Counted from the stretch's first letter, positions 51,637 to 61,374 are shown. The stretch is 64,000 bases of DNA from UKL13-3 sp044353855 (GCA_044353855.1 JBILBF010000003.1:62001-126000); one strand, 5' to 3'. Numbers and translations: made by a program. Notes: generated by a model from the sequence alone, not told the origin.

Positions 51637-52695
51637 TTATGATTTGCTTGCAACCCAAGCAGCTACTTTAGGAGCCAATTCTTTTTGCGATTTAGCGCCA
51701 ACAAACACTCCAATATGTCCGCCCGGAAAAGCATATTCTTCTTTGTCTTTTGAACCAATTACTTTCATTACGGGTGTTGTAGAAGTATTGGGAATAATAT
51801 TATCCTCAGTTGCAAAAATATTGAGAAAAGGAACCGTCATGTTTTTTAAATTAACCTTACGTCCACCTAATTCAAATTCGCCTTTGATCAATTTATTATC
51901 TTGCCACAAATCTTTAATGTATTTGCGAAACATTTCACCTGCTTGGTTGGGCATATCACCTTTCCATTTTTCCATACGCAAAAAGTTGGCAAGCTTTGCC
52001 TCATCCTGCATCAACTCCAATGCATTTAAATATTTTGAATATGGAGTAGTTGGTTTTAACATACTAAATCCGCTATCAATCATATCTGCAGGTATTAAAC
52101 CACCGCAGCTATCTACCATCGAGTCAATATCTATATCTTTTGTCCAACGGTACAACATACATTCGTTTCCACTAAAATCAAATGGGGTAACGTATACAGT
52201 AAGTGATTGAAGTTTTTCGGGATGTAACGAAGCGTAAATTGTACTAAATGTACCACCTTGGCAAATACCCATTTTGTGAATTTTTTTATTGCCAGTTGAT
52301 TTGCGCACAAAATCAACTGCATCATTCATAAAACCTAAGATATAATCTTCCATGGTTAAGTAGCGATGTTGCTTTTGAGGATAGCCCCAATCCATAATAT
52401 ATACATCCAATCCTTCGTCTAGTAGTTTTTTCATTAAACTTCTATCAGGTTGCAAATCCAATACATCGTGACGGTTCATGATAGCAAATGAAACCAACAC
52501 TGGAATTTTAACTTTTGCTGGAGTATCGCGTTTGTAGTGGTATAATTTTACCAAATCATTTTGCCACACCAATTCTTTAGGTGTTTCACCTACTTGCACA
52601 TTTGGTGCTTGTTGCAACATCTCGTATCCTTTCACTAATTTTTGGCTTGTTTTAGACATTTCGTCCATTAACCCTGCTGCATTCATATTCATCAT
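51637..52695 (-). CDS. phaC: Class III polyhydroxyalkanoate synthase, PhaC subunit
   Basis: 352 residues, the short form typical of two-subunit class III synthases. The lipase-like box is GICQGG with nucleophile C145; D298 (ATEDNIIPN) and H327 (GGHIGVFVG) complete the triad. These are offset by a constant four from the Allochromatium vinosum enzyme (C149, D302, H331). It polymerises 3-hydroxyacyl-CoA into storage polyester. The partner gene lies upstream on the same strand, after a hairpin. Start may be any of the first Met residues (MMNMNAAGLM). Confidence 0.93.
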   Translation of the reverse strand: MMNMNAAGLMDEMSKTSQKLVKGYEMLQQAPNVQVGETPKELVWQNDLVKLYHYKRDTPAKVKIPVLVSFAIMNRHDVLDLQPDRSLMKKLLDEGLDVYIMDWGYPQKQHRYLTMEDYILGFMNDAVDFVRKSTGNKKIHKMGICQGGTFSTIYASLHPEKLQSLTVYVTPFDFSGNECMLYRWTKDIDIDSMVDSCGGLIPADMIDSGFSMLKPTTPYSKYLNALELMQDEAKLANFLRMEKWKGDMPNQAGEMFRKYIKDLWQDNKLIKGEFELGGRKVNLKNMTVPFLNIFATEDNIIPNTSTTPVMKVIGSKDKEEYAFPGGHIGVFVGAKSQKELAPKVAAWVASKS

Positions 52696-52740
52696 AAGTG
52701 TTTGTTTTACTTTATTTCAAATTAATTACATTTTAGCAAT

Positions 52741-52787
52741 AAAAAAGCCACAAAATTCACAGATAAAAATCTATGAATCTGTGGCTT
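52741..52787 (-). terminator. Hairpin between phaE-like gene and phaC
   Basis: Minus strand AAGCCACAGATTCATAGAT, loop, ATCTGTGAATTTTGTGGCTT, then Ts. The long stem has internal mismatches. It probably makes phaE-like message more abundant than phaC, fitting a structural role. Confidence 0.75.
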
Positions 52788-52808
52788 AGTAATAAATACC
52801 AATTTAAA

Positions 52809-54107
52809 TTATGCAGTTTTAGTTGCTTTTTTAGCAGCCGGTTTTGCTGTTTCTTCAACTACTAAATCTGTATCCAACTGTTTTTCCAACATGTTGATAC
52901 GTTTCTTCATTTCGTATATGGTTTTATACGTTTCATCCATTTCGGTGCGTGTAATTACTGGAATGTTAGCCATTGATTTTTCCATTTGTTGGTTCGTATG
53001 CATTTTCATTTTATTTCCAAATGAACTTACTTCTGCTTGCATTTTTGAATACTCATCTGTAGAAAATAATGCTACAAAATGCTTATCACTAATAGTTAAC
53101 CAAGTAGTGTATAAGTTAGTAAAATCTTTTGTTTCAACTCCATTACGCATATCGTTGTATACCGTTTCAGCTAATTCTTCCATAGCCTTCATTCCAGTGT
53201 TATACATTGTGTATTGCATTTCTGTACTTTTTAATTGGTAATGCATGTATTCATTACTCAATTCTTTCATTGCATTCATTTGTTGGATATTGCTATTGTT
53301 ACCCATCAACTTCATCATTGGTGCAAAGGCATTGTTCATTTGGTTGTTCATGTTGTTATACATGTCCATTGCTTGAGTAAATGAATTGTTGCTGTTTGGC
53401 ATAAAACCATTCATGCTGGTTCTCATGCTATCAAACATTCCTTTGTTCTGATCCATCATGTTGTTCATGTTGGTTTTCATCATATCCATTCCTGGCATTG
53501 CCATCATGTTTTTAGTGAAGTCTTCCATGTTAAACATTTTATCCATCATTCCTTTAAACATAGGTGCATTAAACATGTTTTTAAATGAATCCATGTTAAA
53601 TGATTTGTCGTTCATTGATTTGAACATAGGCATCCACAATTGAAACATGTTCATATACATATCTGAATTGTTAAACATACCGCTCATCATGTTTTTTGAA
53701 TCCATGTTACTGTAGTTTTTCATCATTTCTGTGTACGTATTATTCATACTTTGCATCCAATTTTGGTATTGAGTCATCATATTGCTCATATTACCGTTCA
53801 TGCTATCCATGTTCATCATGTTTCCCATGTTTGGCATGTTAGCAAATAGGTTGTTGTTACCCATCATGCCTTTAGCTTGTTCCATTTGGGTGGTCATCCA
53901 TGTGTTAAACATTTCCATTGGATTGTTCATTTTGTTTTCTCCATTGTTGTTAAAGAAAGACATTTGCGAATCATACCATTTTTTAAAAAAGTCTGAATTC
54001 ATATTCTCTGAAAACATTTTGTTCATGTTTTCAGTTGCTGAAGTCATTTTATCTACGGCTTCTTTTTGAGCAGTTGTAAATGTTTCAAATAAATTTTTAG
54101 TTTCCAT
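52809..54107 (-). CDS. phaE: Met/Asn-rich PhaE-like PHA synthase subunit or granule protein
   Basis: 432 residues, about 79 of them methionine by hand count, with asparagine also very common (for example NMMNMDSMNGNMSNMM). The ends are ordinary: an N-terminal helix (METKNLFETFTTAQKEAVDK), a C-terminal helical region (TIYEMKKRINMLEKQLDTDL) and an alanine/lysine tail (KPAAKKATKTA) like that of phasins. Repeated units with W/F in QLWMPMFKSM, FNAPMFKGMM and similar suggest internal duplication. Location beside class III phaC implies the PhaE role, but sequence similarity is only visible near the ends, so a phasin-like granule coat is an alternative. Confidence 0.7.
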   Translation of the reverse strand: METKNLFETFTTAQKEAVDKMTSATENMNKMFSENMNSDFFKKWYDSQMSFFNNNGENKMNNPMEMFNTWMTTQMEQAKGMMGNNNLFANMPNMGNMMNMDSMNGNMSNMMTQYQNWMQSMNNTYTEMMKNYSNMDSKNMMSGMFNNSDMYMNMFQLWMPMFKSMNDKSFNMDSFKNMFNAPMFKGMMDKMFNMEDFTKNMMAMPGMDMMKTNMNNMMDQNKGMFDSMRTSMNGFMPNSNNSFTQAMDMYNNMNNQMNNAFAPMMKLMGNNSNIQQMNAMKELSNEYMHYQLKSTEMQYTMYNTGMKAMEELAETVYNDMRNGVETKDFTNLYTTWLTISDKHFVALFSTDEYSKMQAEVSSFGNKMKMHTNQQMEKSMANIPVITRTEMDETYKTIYEMKKRINMLEKQLDTDLVVEETAKPAAKKATKTA

Positions 54108-54148
54108 AATTATAGTTGTTTATGCTTTTTGTGCTTTTAAATCGGATA

Positions 54149-54178
54149 CAAAATTATGGCCCCTTTGTTTACAAACAA
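54149..54178 (-). promoter_or_regulatory. Promoter of phaE-phaC
   Basis: Minus strand TTG (54176-54178), 19 bases, TAATTTTG (54149-54156). The leader is about 35-40 bases. Palindromes overlap the -33 region. Confidence 0.7.
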
Positions 54179-54191
54179 TCATTTGATTGTT
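54174..54191. promoter_or_regulatory. Palindrome AACAATCA-TT-TGATTGTT over the phaE -33 element
   Basis: Eight-base arms match perfectly around TT. An adjoining 6-2-6 palindrome TTGTTT-AC-AAACAA (54165-54178) lies in the promoter spacer. Position over the promoter suggests repressor binding; no regulator gene is nearby. Confidence 0.5.
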
Positions 54192-54331
54192 AAGTAAAAT
54201 AATATAGCCTAAACGTATTCAATAAACACAGCCACTATCTAAGGAAATCAAGGTAGTATGACTTTTATCAAACACGATTATTCAACCCAAAAAACAACAA
54301 ATAATACTGGTAAAATATGGTAAAAATTTGT

Positions 54332-54357
54332 TTATAATGAATATGTATTCACTATAA
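54332..54357. promoter_or_regulatory. Palindrome upstream of phaJ
   Basis: Core TGAATA-TG-TATTCA (54338-54351) is perfect; flanks TTATAA and CTATAA extend it to 26 bases with one mismatch. It lies about 45 bases before phaJ. Size and symmetry fit a TetR-type operator, but this is inference. Confidence 0.5.
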
Positions 54358-54399
54358 AGCCTTTGAAAGTAACATTTGGATAGAAAATAGAAGATATTT

Positions 54400-54855
54400 A
54401 TGTTGCAACCTATTAATCAACCTAAAACAACCAACCAAATGGCAGCACCCAAAGTAGGAGATGTATTTACCCATGACATTATGTACACTCAAGAACAAGT
54501 AAATTTATATGCTCAAATTAGTGGTGATACCAATCCCTTGCATGTAGATGAAGCAACAGGCAAAGCAAGTATGTTTGGCCGCAATATTATACATGGCCAT
54601 TTCAGTGCAAGCGTATTTACCAAAATATTTGGGGTATTATATTATGCTAATGGGCATATATACATGAAACAAAACAATACTTTCCTTAAACCCATGTTTG
54701 TAAACACACCTTACCAAGCTGTTATTACAGTTAAAGAAGTGTTTCCTGAGAAAAACAGAGTGCTTTATGAAACCAAAGTAATAGATGTTGCAACAGGTGC
54801 TGATACTATTATAGGCGAAGCTTTATTGATGAATAAGAAAGAATATGTTTGGTAA
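54400..54855 (+). CDS. phaJ: MaoC-like (R)-specific enoyl-CoA hydratase
   Basis: 151 residues, hot-dog fold. The hydratase-2 motif SGDTNPLHVDEATGKASMFG supplies the catalytic aspartate and histidine; IIHGHFSASVFTKI is typical. It converts trans-2-enoyl-CoA from beta-oxidation to (R)-3-hydroxyacyl-CoA, the substrate of PhaC, and stands divergent from the phaE-phaC genes. An alternative start at codon 14 (MAAPKVGDVF) is possible. Confidence 0.88.
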   Translation: MLQPINQPKTTNQMAAPKVGDVFTHDIMYTQEQVNLYAQISGDTNPLHVDEATGKASMFGRNIIHGHFSASVFTKIFGVLYYANGHIYMKQNNTFLKPMFVNTPYQAVITVKEVFPEKNRVLYETKVIDVATGADTIIGEALLMNKKEYVW

Positions 54856-54873
54856 GATTAATTTTAGGCATAC

Positions 54874-54912
54874 AAAAAAAGCTCCGACTCAATTCTGAAT
54901 CGGAGCTTTTTT
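54874..54912. terminator. Bidirectional terminator between phaJ and htrA
   Basis: AAAAAAAGCTCCGA, short loop region TCAATTCTGA, TCGGAGCTTTTTT: GC-rich stem flanked by A and T runs, serving both convergent genes. Confidence 0.9.
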
Positions 54913-54938
54913 AATTAAGAAACTTTAAATAGATAAAA

Positions 54939-56387
54939 CTACTTTGAATCCATTCCAAAACCATAATAGCCTTTTGAGCTATCAGGATTAATTCCTTCTA
55001 AAAGTACTCCGCCTTTTTTATCTTTTAAAGCATTTTTAACATCAGTTGGAGTGTATACTAGCTTTTTATCAATACTAATGATAATAAAGCCATTGGGAAT
55101 TCCAGCTTTTTTCAACACACTTTTCTCGTCAGCTTTTTTCAATCGAACACCATTTCCTATTTTTAATTTTAGACGGTCTTCCCTGCTTACGGTTTCAAAT
55201 TCACTATTTAAGGCTTTATCGGTTTCTATTTTTTCTGATTTAACTATACCAATTTCGCCATTTTTATTTTTAAGTATAACTTCAAAATCTTTTTCTTTTC
55301 CATCACGCAATACAATAACCTGAACTTTATCTCCAGGATTTCGTTTTCCAATTTGTTCTTGTAGTTCAGAGCTTGAGTTGACAGTAACTTCTCCAATTTT
55401 AATAATTACATCTTTATCTTTAATGCCTGCATCTTGGGCAGCACTATTTGGGTTTACTTTAGCAACAAAAATGCCTCTTACTTCTTTTAATCCTTCTTTA
55501 TCAGCAAGTTGAGCATTTACATCTTGAATACTCACGCCTAAAAATCCTCGTTGTACTTCACCATATTTTAACAAATCGTCAATAATTTTTTTCATCAAAT
55601 TACTAGGAACGGCAAATGCATAACCAGCATATTGTCCGTTTTGTGATGCAATAGCGGTATTAATCCCAATTAACTTGCCTTCACTATTAACCAATGCTCC
55701 GCCACTGTTACCAGGGTTTACTGCAGCATCTGTTTGAATAAACGATTCGATTGAATATTGCGATTCGGGCTTGCTAGGATCACGCAACAGATTAAGATTG
55801 CGACCTTTAGCACTCACAATACCAGCAGTAACTGTTGAAGTAAGATTAAATGGATTACCAACAGCTAATACCCATTGCCCAACTTTTACGTCATCGGAAT
55901 TACCAACTACAGCAAATTGTAAATTCTTTTCATCAATACGCAGTAAAGCCATATCAGTATTAGGATCTTTGCCAATTAACTCTGCATCAAACTCTCTTTT
56001 ATCGTTTAGTACAACCTTAATTTTTGTTGCCCCGTCAATTACATGGTTATTGGTAACAATATATCCATCCTGTGAAATAATAACCCCCGAACCTGATGCA
56101 CTGCGAGGCATATTCGGCATTTGAAAACCAAAAAAATCAAATGATTCGCCTTGTTGCTGTTGATTGGCTTCGATAACAGTTAGAATATGGACCACGGTTG
56201 GTGTTACTAAATCTGCTACTTCAACAAAATCAGGTCGGCTACCTGCGTCTGACAAATTTGCGTAACGAGCTGCATAATTTTCAGTAAAAACAGATGATGT
56301 TTTTTTATCATCTAATAGTTTTGTGATTCCAACTGCTGCAATACCTCCAAGGCTAGCAACTGTAAATAATAGAAGATACTTTTTCAT
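54939..56387 (-). CDS. degP: Periplasmic serine protease of the HtrA/Do family
   Basis: 482 residues with an N-terminal signal or anchor (MKKYLLLFTVASLGGIAAVG). Catalytic triad H115 (TNNHVIDG), D145 (NTDMALL), S228 (NPGNSGG). The first PDZ domain (about 265-365) has RGFLGVSIQDV; a second, shorter PDZ-like region (about 395-480) ends the protein. Such enzymes degrade or refold envelope proteins under stress. A -7-like TATATTTG lies upstream without a clear -33. Confidence 0.94.
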   Translation of the reverse strand: MKKYLLLFTVASLGGIAAVGITKLLDDKKTSSVFTENYAARYANLSDAGSRPDFVEVADLVTPTVVHILTVIEANQQQQGESFDFFGFQMPNMPRSASGSGVIISQDGYIVTNNHVIDGATKIKVVLNDKREFDAELIGKDPNTDMALLRIDEKNLQFAVVGNSDDVKVGQWVLAVGNPFNLTSTVTAGIVSAKGRNLNLLRDPSKPESQYSIESFIQTDAAVNPGNSGGALVNSEGKLIGINTAIASQNGQYAGYAFAVPSNLMKKIIDDLLKYGEVQRGFLGVSIQDVNAQLADKEGLKEVRGIFVAKVNPNSAAQDAGIKDKDVIIKIGEVTVNSSSELQEQIGKRNPGDKVQVIVLRDGKEKDFEVILKNKNGEIGIVKSEKIETDKALNSEFETVSREDRLKLKIGNGVRLKKADEKSVLKKAGIPNGFIIISIDKKLVYTPTDVKNALKDKKGGVLLEGINPDSSKGYYGFGMDSK

Positions 56388-56538
56388 ATATGATAAATGG
56401 TATTTTTAAGAGTGGATATTTTAAACAAATATTATTCCAAATATAACAGCTAGTTTTTATTTACTTTGCACTAAACGAGCCGTAGTTCCATATTATTTTA
56501 CCTATTATCACTATTTAGCAGACTTACTCAACAGAAAA

Positions 56539-57360
56539 ATGAACGTGCATGATAAGCATCAATATTATTTTGAAAGATACTTGCGCAATGAAATGCCCAA
56601 AGATGAACAAATGGCATTTGAAGAAAAATTGACAGAAGATGCTTCCCTAAGGATGGCTTTGGAATACTATAAACTGAATCGTCAAAAACTACTTGAACAA
56701 CTTATTGAAGAACACAAATTAACAAAACGTGATAATCGATTAAACAAACTTATTTTTTTACTTATTTCGTTAACAGGTATTGGTCTTACTTTTAATTATT
56801 TTATTTATCGAAGCCAAAATATCTCAAGCATACAAAACGAAAAAAGTAAAAATGTTCTAATTCGATACATTCCATTTTTGAATTGGGAAAAGAGAATAGA
56901 GAAAAAAAATATAACATCTAAATTTATACATTTGGATAGTAACACTTTTCAAAACGATACCATTGCTGAAGCTATAGATACATTAGTTCCATCAACGGAT
57001 AGAAATGAACGTTTGTTATCAGACCAATTTATAGCAGATACATTTATAAATATTTGGGAAAAATCATTTTTCGACCAGTGGATTATACAAAATGAGCTTT
57101 TAGCGTCATCAACTTCTGACAGTATTGAGCCCAAAATAATGTCGGTAAATCCAAAAGAAAACACCTCTAAACTACTTGTCGAATATTGGAAATCACCTGT
57201 ATCATATAGGGGTTATTTATTTGTAGAAAACAAACTAGTAATATATGGAATACCTTTTTCTACTATATTATATGTTTACAAGGACAGGAATATATATGTG
57301 ATGGTATTACCTACTGGATCATTTCAATTAACAGAACAAACTAATTTTATACCATTTTGA
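56539..57360 (+). CDS. Single-pass membrane protein of unknown function (anti-sigma-like N-terminus)
   Basis: 273 residues. The N-terminal cytoplasmic part (YFERYLRNEMPKDEQMAFEE, then KLTEDASLRMALEYYKL) looks like the start of Bacteroidota anti-sigma or zf-HC2-like membrane proteins, but without the cysteine-histidine motif. One membrane helix (LIFLLISLTGIGLTFNYFIY, about 74-93) leads to an external domain with no recognised motif. No sigma factor gene is adjacent. Its TGA stop overlaps the TTG start of dapF. Confidence 0.65.
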   Translation: MNVHDKHQYYFERYLRNEMPKDEQMAFEEKLTEDASLRMALEYYKLNRQKLLEQLIEEHKLTKRDNRLNKLIFLLISLTGIGLTFNYFIYRSQNISSIQNEKSKNVLIRYIPFLNWEKRIEKKNITSKFIHLDSNTFQNDTIAEAIDTLVPSTDRNERLLSDQFIADTFINIWEKSFFDQWIIQNELLASSTSDSIEPKIMSVNPKENTSKLLVEYWKSPVSYRGYLFVENKLVIYGIPFSTILYVYKDRNIYVMVLPTGSFQLTEQTNFIPF

Positions 57361-58163
57361 TTATTCAATTTTATAAATACGAAGGAACAGGTAACGATTT
57401 TATAATGGTAGATGATAGAGCCTTATCGTTTCCTATAAACAATACCCAATTAATAGCAAAGTTGTGTGATAGAAGATTTGGAATAGGAGCTGATGGCCTC
57501 ATCTTATTACAACCACATACTGAACTTGATTTTTACATGAAATATTATAATTCAGATGGTAAGGAAAGCAGTATGTGTGGTAATGGAGGAAGGTGTATAG
57601 CTGCATTTGCTGCTCATATTAATATTGCTTTTGAAACTGCAAAATTTATGGCCATTGATGGTGCTCATGAGGCAATTATTGGTCAAGAAGATACAAAAAA
57701 CAGATTTGTAAAACTAAAAATGAAATCTGTATCTAACGTAGACAAACGGGGGAACAATACTTATGTATTAAATACTGGTTCTCCGCATTACATACAATTT
57801 TTGGAAGAGAATTTAACTGAACTAGATGTTGTAACTCAAGCGAAAAAAATTAGGTATAACGATGAATTTGTTAAAGAAGGAATCAATGTAAATTTTGTCA
57901 ATATTTTAGGAGAAACATCTATCAACATTAGAACATATGAAAGAGGAGTAGAAGATGAAACGTTGAGCTGTGGAACAGGTGTTACCGGAGCAGCTCTTAG
58001 TTTTGCCTTGTTAAAAAAACTTCCATCTGATCATTATATCATCAATGTTAAAGTGTTGGGGGGTGAACTTAAAGTAAGTTTTGATTTTGATGCTGAAGAT
58101 GAAACATACAGCAATATTTGGTTACAAGGACCAGCTACATTTGTTTATCAAGGTACACATTAG
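57357..58163 (+). CDS. dapF: Diaminopimelate epimerase
   Basis: DapF, 268 residues, converts LL- to meso-diaminopimelate for lysine and peptidoglycan. Both catalytic cysteines are present: C74 in MCGNGGRC and C205 in SCGTGVTG. Starts with TTG at 57357, giving the usual N-terminus IIQFYKYEGTGNDF; the TTGA overlap couples it to the upstream membrane protein gene. lysA, the next enzyme, lies 4 kb on in the same orientation. Confidence 0.95.
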   Translation: MIIQFYKYEGTGNDFIMVDDRALSFPINNTQLIAKLCDRRFGIGADGLILLQPHTELDFYMKYYNSDGKESSMCGNGGRCIAAFAAHINIAFETAKFMAIDGAHEAIIGQEDTKNRFVKLKMKSVSNVDKRGNNTYVLNTGSPHYIQFLEENLTELDVVTQAKKIRYNDEFVKEGINVNFVNILGETSINIRTYERGVEDETLSCGTGVTGAALSFALLKKLPSDHYIINVKVLGGELKVSFDFDAEDETYSNIWLQGPATFVYQGTH

Positions 58164-58239
58164 TATAAATTTAATTTCATTTTTTTTCATAAATAATGGC
58201 AAAATGCTTTATCTTTAACCCTTTTAAAGAAAGCCAATT

Positions 58240-61200
58240 TTGCTTGTTGTAAATTCTCAACCATTCGATTTAGTATATACCTTAGTGAATCATCCTCACC
58301 TAGGTTTTTTACTTGAACCCCATGTAGTTCAAGTTAATGGATTAGGTAATTTTACCCTTACTCACCAAAGAATATTTAGCAAAACGGCATCCTATTTCAC
58401 CAAAAAAATATCAGATAAAGATTTAGAACTGATAAAAATTTTAGATGAAGTTGATGATGATTATCTTTTTCGCAAGTATTATATTGAAGGAAAAAAGAAA
58501 ATACGAACAGCAGAATTTTTTGATAAATACTGTTCTAAAGAATTAATTAATGAGCAAATACGACCATTTATTGAACAAAGAATGAATACTGTATTGCAAT
58601 CATTAAGAGGCCAAACTATATACAAAACAGGAAATGATAACAATCCTACTTCATTGGCTGTAGAAGTAGCTCAGCATAAAGCTACAATTTTATTACATTT
58701 TAGGCGAGATAGTGAAGGAATAAGATATTTTCCTACAATTAAATACAAAGGCGAACGTATTGAATTTATGTTTAAGGGTGCTCAAATTATTGGCAATACA
58801 CCAGCATGGATGTTACTGTCTAATCAGTTATTTGATTTTGAAAAAGATATTGATGGAAAAAAACTACAGCCATTTTTAAACAAAAGATTTATTCAAATAC
58901 CAAAAGCACAAGAAGAAACATATTTTAAAAAATTTGTTACTCAATTAGTTGAAAAATATGATGTGTATGCCGAGGGCTTTAATATCGTTACCGAAAAATC
59001 ATTTGGAAAGACAGTTCTTAAGGTACAACCTTTTCAAGATGAACAAATAAGTTTAAAACTTACATTTCAATATGGGAAAGGAAGTTTTGATTATGGTTCA
59101 ACTCAACATATTTCAGCGGTAGTTGAAAAACAAAAAGACGATTACGTTTTTAAAAGAATAAAGCGTGATAAGATATGGGAAACCGCACAAAAAAATATTA
59201 TTGAAAACCTTGGATTAAAAGAAATAGGTGAAGCCTACTTTGCTTTAAAAAATAGTTCTCATAAGATTATAACCCATCAACTCATTCCACTAGAAACTAC
59301 AAATAAATATGAGTTTTTAGATTGGATAACCGACAATAGCGAAACCTTCAAAAATCTTAAAATTGAAATTGAACAATCTGCAGATCTGAATAAATATTTC
59401 ATAGGTCAAAGAGAAATTAAACTTGAAGTAACTGAGCAAAAAGACTGGTTTGATATTAAAGCAGTAGTAAAATTCGGGGATTACACTTTTTCATTTTTAA
59501 CCTTGAAAGAAAATATTCTAAGAGGTAAAAGAGAATTTTTATTACCAAACGGACAAATTGCTGTAATACCAAATGAGTGGTTTGGTAACCTAGCTGGCAT
59601 TTTAGAGTTTTCGACAAGTGAAGAAGAAATTAAACTTGAAAAACATCATATTGGGTTAATTGATGAATTAAATAATCAAGGTGGTAAATATTTGAGGTTA
59701 AGTGAAAAGCTTGAAAAAATAAAACTTAATGGAAAAGATATTAAAGAAATTGATCCACCAATAAATTTCCATGGTTCATTAAGACCATACCAAAAAGCTG
59801 GTTTTGATTGGTTTTATTTTTTAAAATTAAATGGATTTGGTGGTTGCCTTGCTGATGATATGGGCTTAGGCAAAACAATACAAACCCTTGCATTATTACA
59901 AAAGGAAAAAGAGTTGTTTATTAAAACTGTTAAATTCAATAACACACCCATCAAAAATATTCCGCTAGATGATTTGGATGAAACACCACAACTTAGTTTA
60001 TTCAAAGGAGAAATTGAAGAGCCTAGCATGAGAAAAGAGCCTTCTTTTTCACCACAACATGAAACAGAAATAAGCATTCCTGAAGAATTAAAAACATATA
60101 TTAAAACATCTCTTATTGTTGTGCCAAATTCCTTAGTATATAACTGGTTTAATGAAGCACGTAAGTTTACTCCAAACATGAAAGTGCTCATATATACTGG
60201 CATAAATCGAGAAAAAAACCCAAACATATTTGTTAAATATGATTTAGTTATCAGTACATACGGAACGGTAAGAGTTGATATTGACATACTGAAAAATTAT
60301 AAATTTAATTACGTCATTTTAGATGAAAGTCAGTCAATCAAAAATCCACAATCCCAATCAGCACGAGCAGTAAAACAATTGAGAGCAATAAATAGATTAG
60401 TGCTCACTGGAACACCAATAGAAAACAGTGTGCAAGAATTATGGAGCCAACTTGCTTTTATCAATCCGGGCTTAGTAGGAAACTTACAAACCTTTACCGA
60501 GCGTTTTGTTACACCCATAGAAAAACAAAATGATGTAGGTAAAATGAAACAACTTAAAGCAATTATCAAACCTTTTGTTTTACGTAGAACTAAAGACCAA
60601 GTTGCTGAAGAACTACCACCTAAAATAGAACAGGTGGTGTATTGTAATATGACCGAAGAACAAGCTGAAGCTTATGAAACGGTAAAGTCCTATTTTAGAA
60701 ATGAGATTTTAAAATCTATTAAAGAAATGGGCTTAGCTAAATCGCATTTAGCATTATTGGCAGGCCTAACCAAATTGAGGCAAATTGCCAATCATCCAAA
60801 ACTAACCAATCCTGATTTCGTAGGTCAATCTGGAAAATTTGATGAGATTATAGCTAAAAGTGAAACTGCAAAAGCAGAAGGACATAAAGTATTATTGTTT
60901 TCACAATTTGTAAAACAGCTGGATATATACAAGCACTATTTTGACGAAAAGGGTTGGAAATACGCTTATCTTGATGGTAGTTTAACAAGTGAACAACGTC
61001 AAAAAGCGGTTGCAGAATTTCAACAAAACGATGAGATCACCTATTTTTTAATTTCGCTTAAAGCAGGAGGCCTTGGGCTTAACTTAACCAAAGCTGATTA
61101 TGTATTTATCATTGATCCATGGTGGAATCCAGCAGTAGAACGACAAGCAGTTGATCGCTCTCATAGAATAGGTCAAACACGTACTGTTTTTAACTATAAA

Positions 61201-61341
61201 TTTATTACCAAAGATACAGTAGAAGAAAAAATATTAGCCCTTCAAGAACGCAAAAAAATACTAGCTGATAATATTATTACCACAGAAGAGAGTTTTATTA
61301 AAAGTATTGATGTAGATGAAATTTTAGAAATGCTTAGTTAA
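58240..61341 (+). CDS. SNF2/Rad54-family helicase-like ATPase
   Basis: 1033 residues. Residues 1-500 form a long N-terminal region typical of bacterial SNF2 proteins. Helicase motif I is ADDMGLGKTIQT (about 538-549), interrupted afterwards by an insert of roughly 70 residues (to IPEELKTYIKTSLIVVPN); motif II is DESQ (about 694); motif VI is AVDRSHRIGQTR (about 968-979). It would translocate on duplex DNA and act in repair or transcription restart. The start appears to be TTG at 58240; no ATG suits the N-terminus. It lacks a SWIM zinc finger. Confidence 0.92.
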   Translation: MLVVNSQPFDLVYTLVNHPHLGFLLEPHVVQVNGLGNFTLTHQRIFSKTASYFTKKISDKDLELIKILDEVDDDYLFRKYYIEGKKKIRTAEFFDKYCSKELINEQIRPFIEQRMNTVLQSLRGQTIYKTGNDNNPTSLAVEVAQHKATILLHFRRDSEGIRYFPTIKYKGERIEFMFKGAQIIGNTPAWMLLSNQLFDFEKDIDGKKLQPFLNKRFIQIPKAQEETYFKKFVTQLVEKYDVYAEGFNIVTEKSFGKTVLKVQPFQDEQISLKLTFQYGKGSFDYGSTQHISAVVEKQKDDYVFKRIKRDKIWETAQKNIIENLGLKEIGEAYFALKNSSHKIITHQLIPLETTNKYEFLDWITDNSETFKNLKIEIEQSADLNKYFIGQREIKLEVTEQKDWFDIKAVVKFGDYTFSFLTLKENILRGKREFLLPNGQIAVIPNEWFGNLAGILEFSTSEEEIKLEKHHIGLIDELNNQGGKYLRLSEKLEKIKLNGKDIKEIDPPINFHGSLRPYQKAGFDWFYFLKLNGFGGCLADDMGLGKTIQTLALLQKEKELFIKTVKFNNTPIKNIPLDDLDETPQLSLFKGEIEEPSMRKEPSFSPQHETEISIPEELKTYIKTSLIVVPNSLVYNWFNEARKFTPNMKVLIYTGINREKNPNIFVKYDLVISTYGTVRVDIDILKNYKFNYVILDESQSIKNPQSQSARAVKQLRAINRLVLTGTPIENSVQELWSQLAFINPGLVGNLQTFTERFVTPIEKQNDVGKMKQLKAIIKPFVLRRTKDQVAEELPPKIEQVVYCNMTEEQAEAYETVKSYFRNEILKSIKEMGLAKSHLALLAGLTKLRQIANHPKLTNPDFVGQSGKFDEIIAKSETAKAEGHKVLLFSQFVKQLDIYKHYFDEKGWKYAYLDGSLTSEQRQKAVAEFQQNDEITYFLISLKAGGLGLNLTKADYVFIIDPWWNPAVERQAVDRSHRIGQTRTVFNYKFITKDTVEEKILALQERKKILADNIITTEESFIKSIDVDEILEMLS

Positions 61342-61374
61342 CAATTCCAACTCTATTATTAAATCAAAACAAAA

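Noticed and set aside
52809..54107. Repetitive ATG/CAT-rich tract as a non-coding repeat or CRISPR-like array
   Set aside because: It keeps one open frame of 432 codons with ordinary ends and a promoter; units are irregular and no spacer pattern exists.
59814..60287. Minus-strand open frame of 157 codons
   Set aside because: Antisense to helicase motif I and the following part of the SNF2 gene; no independent signals.
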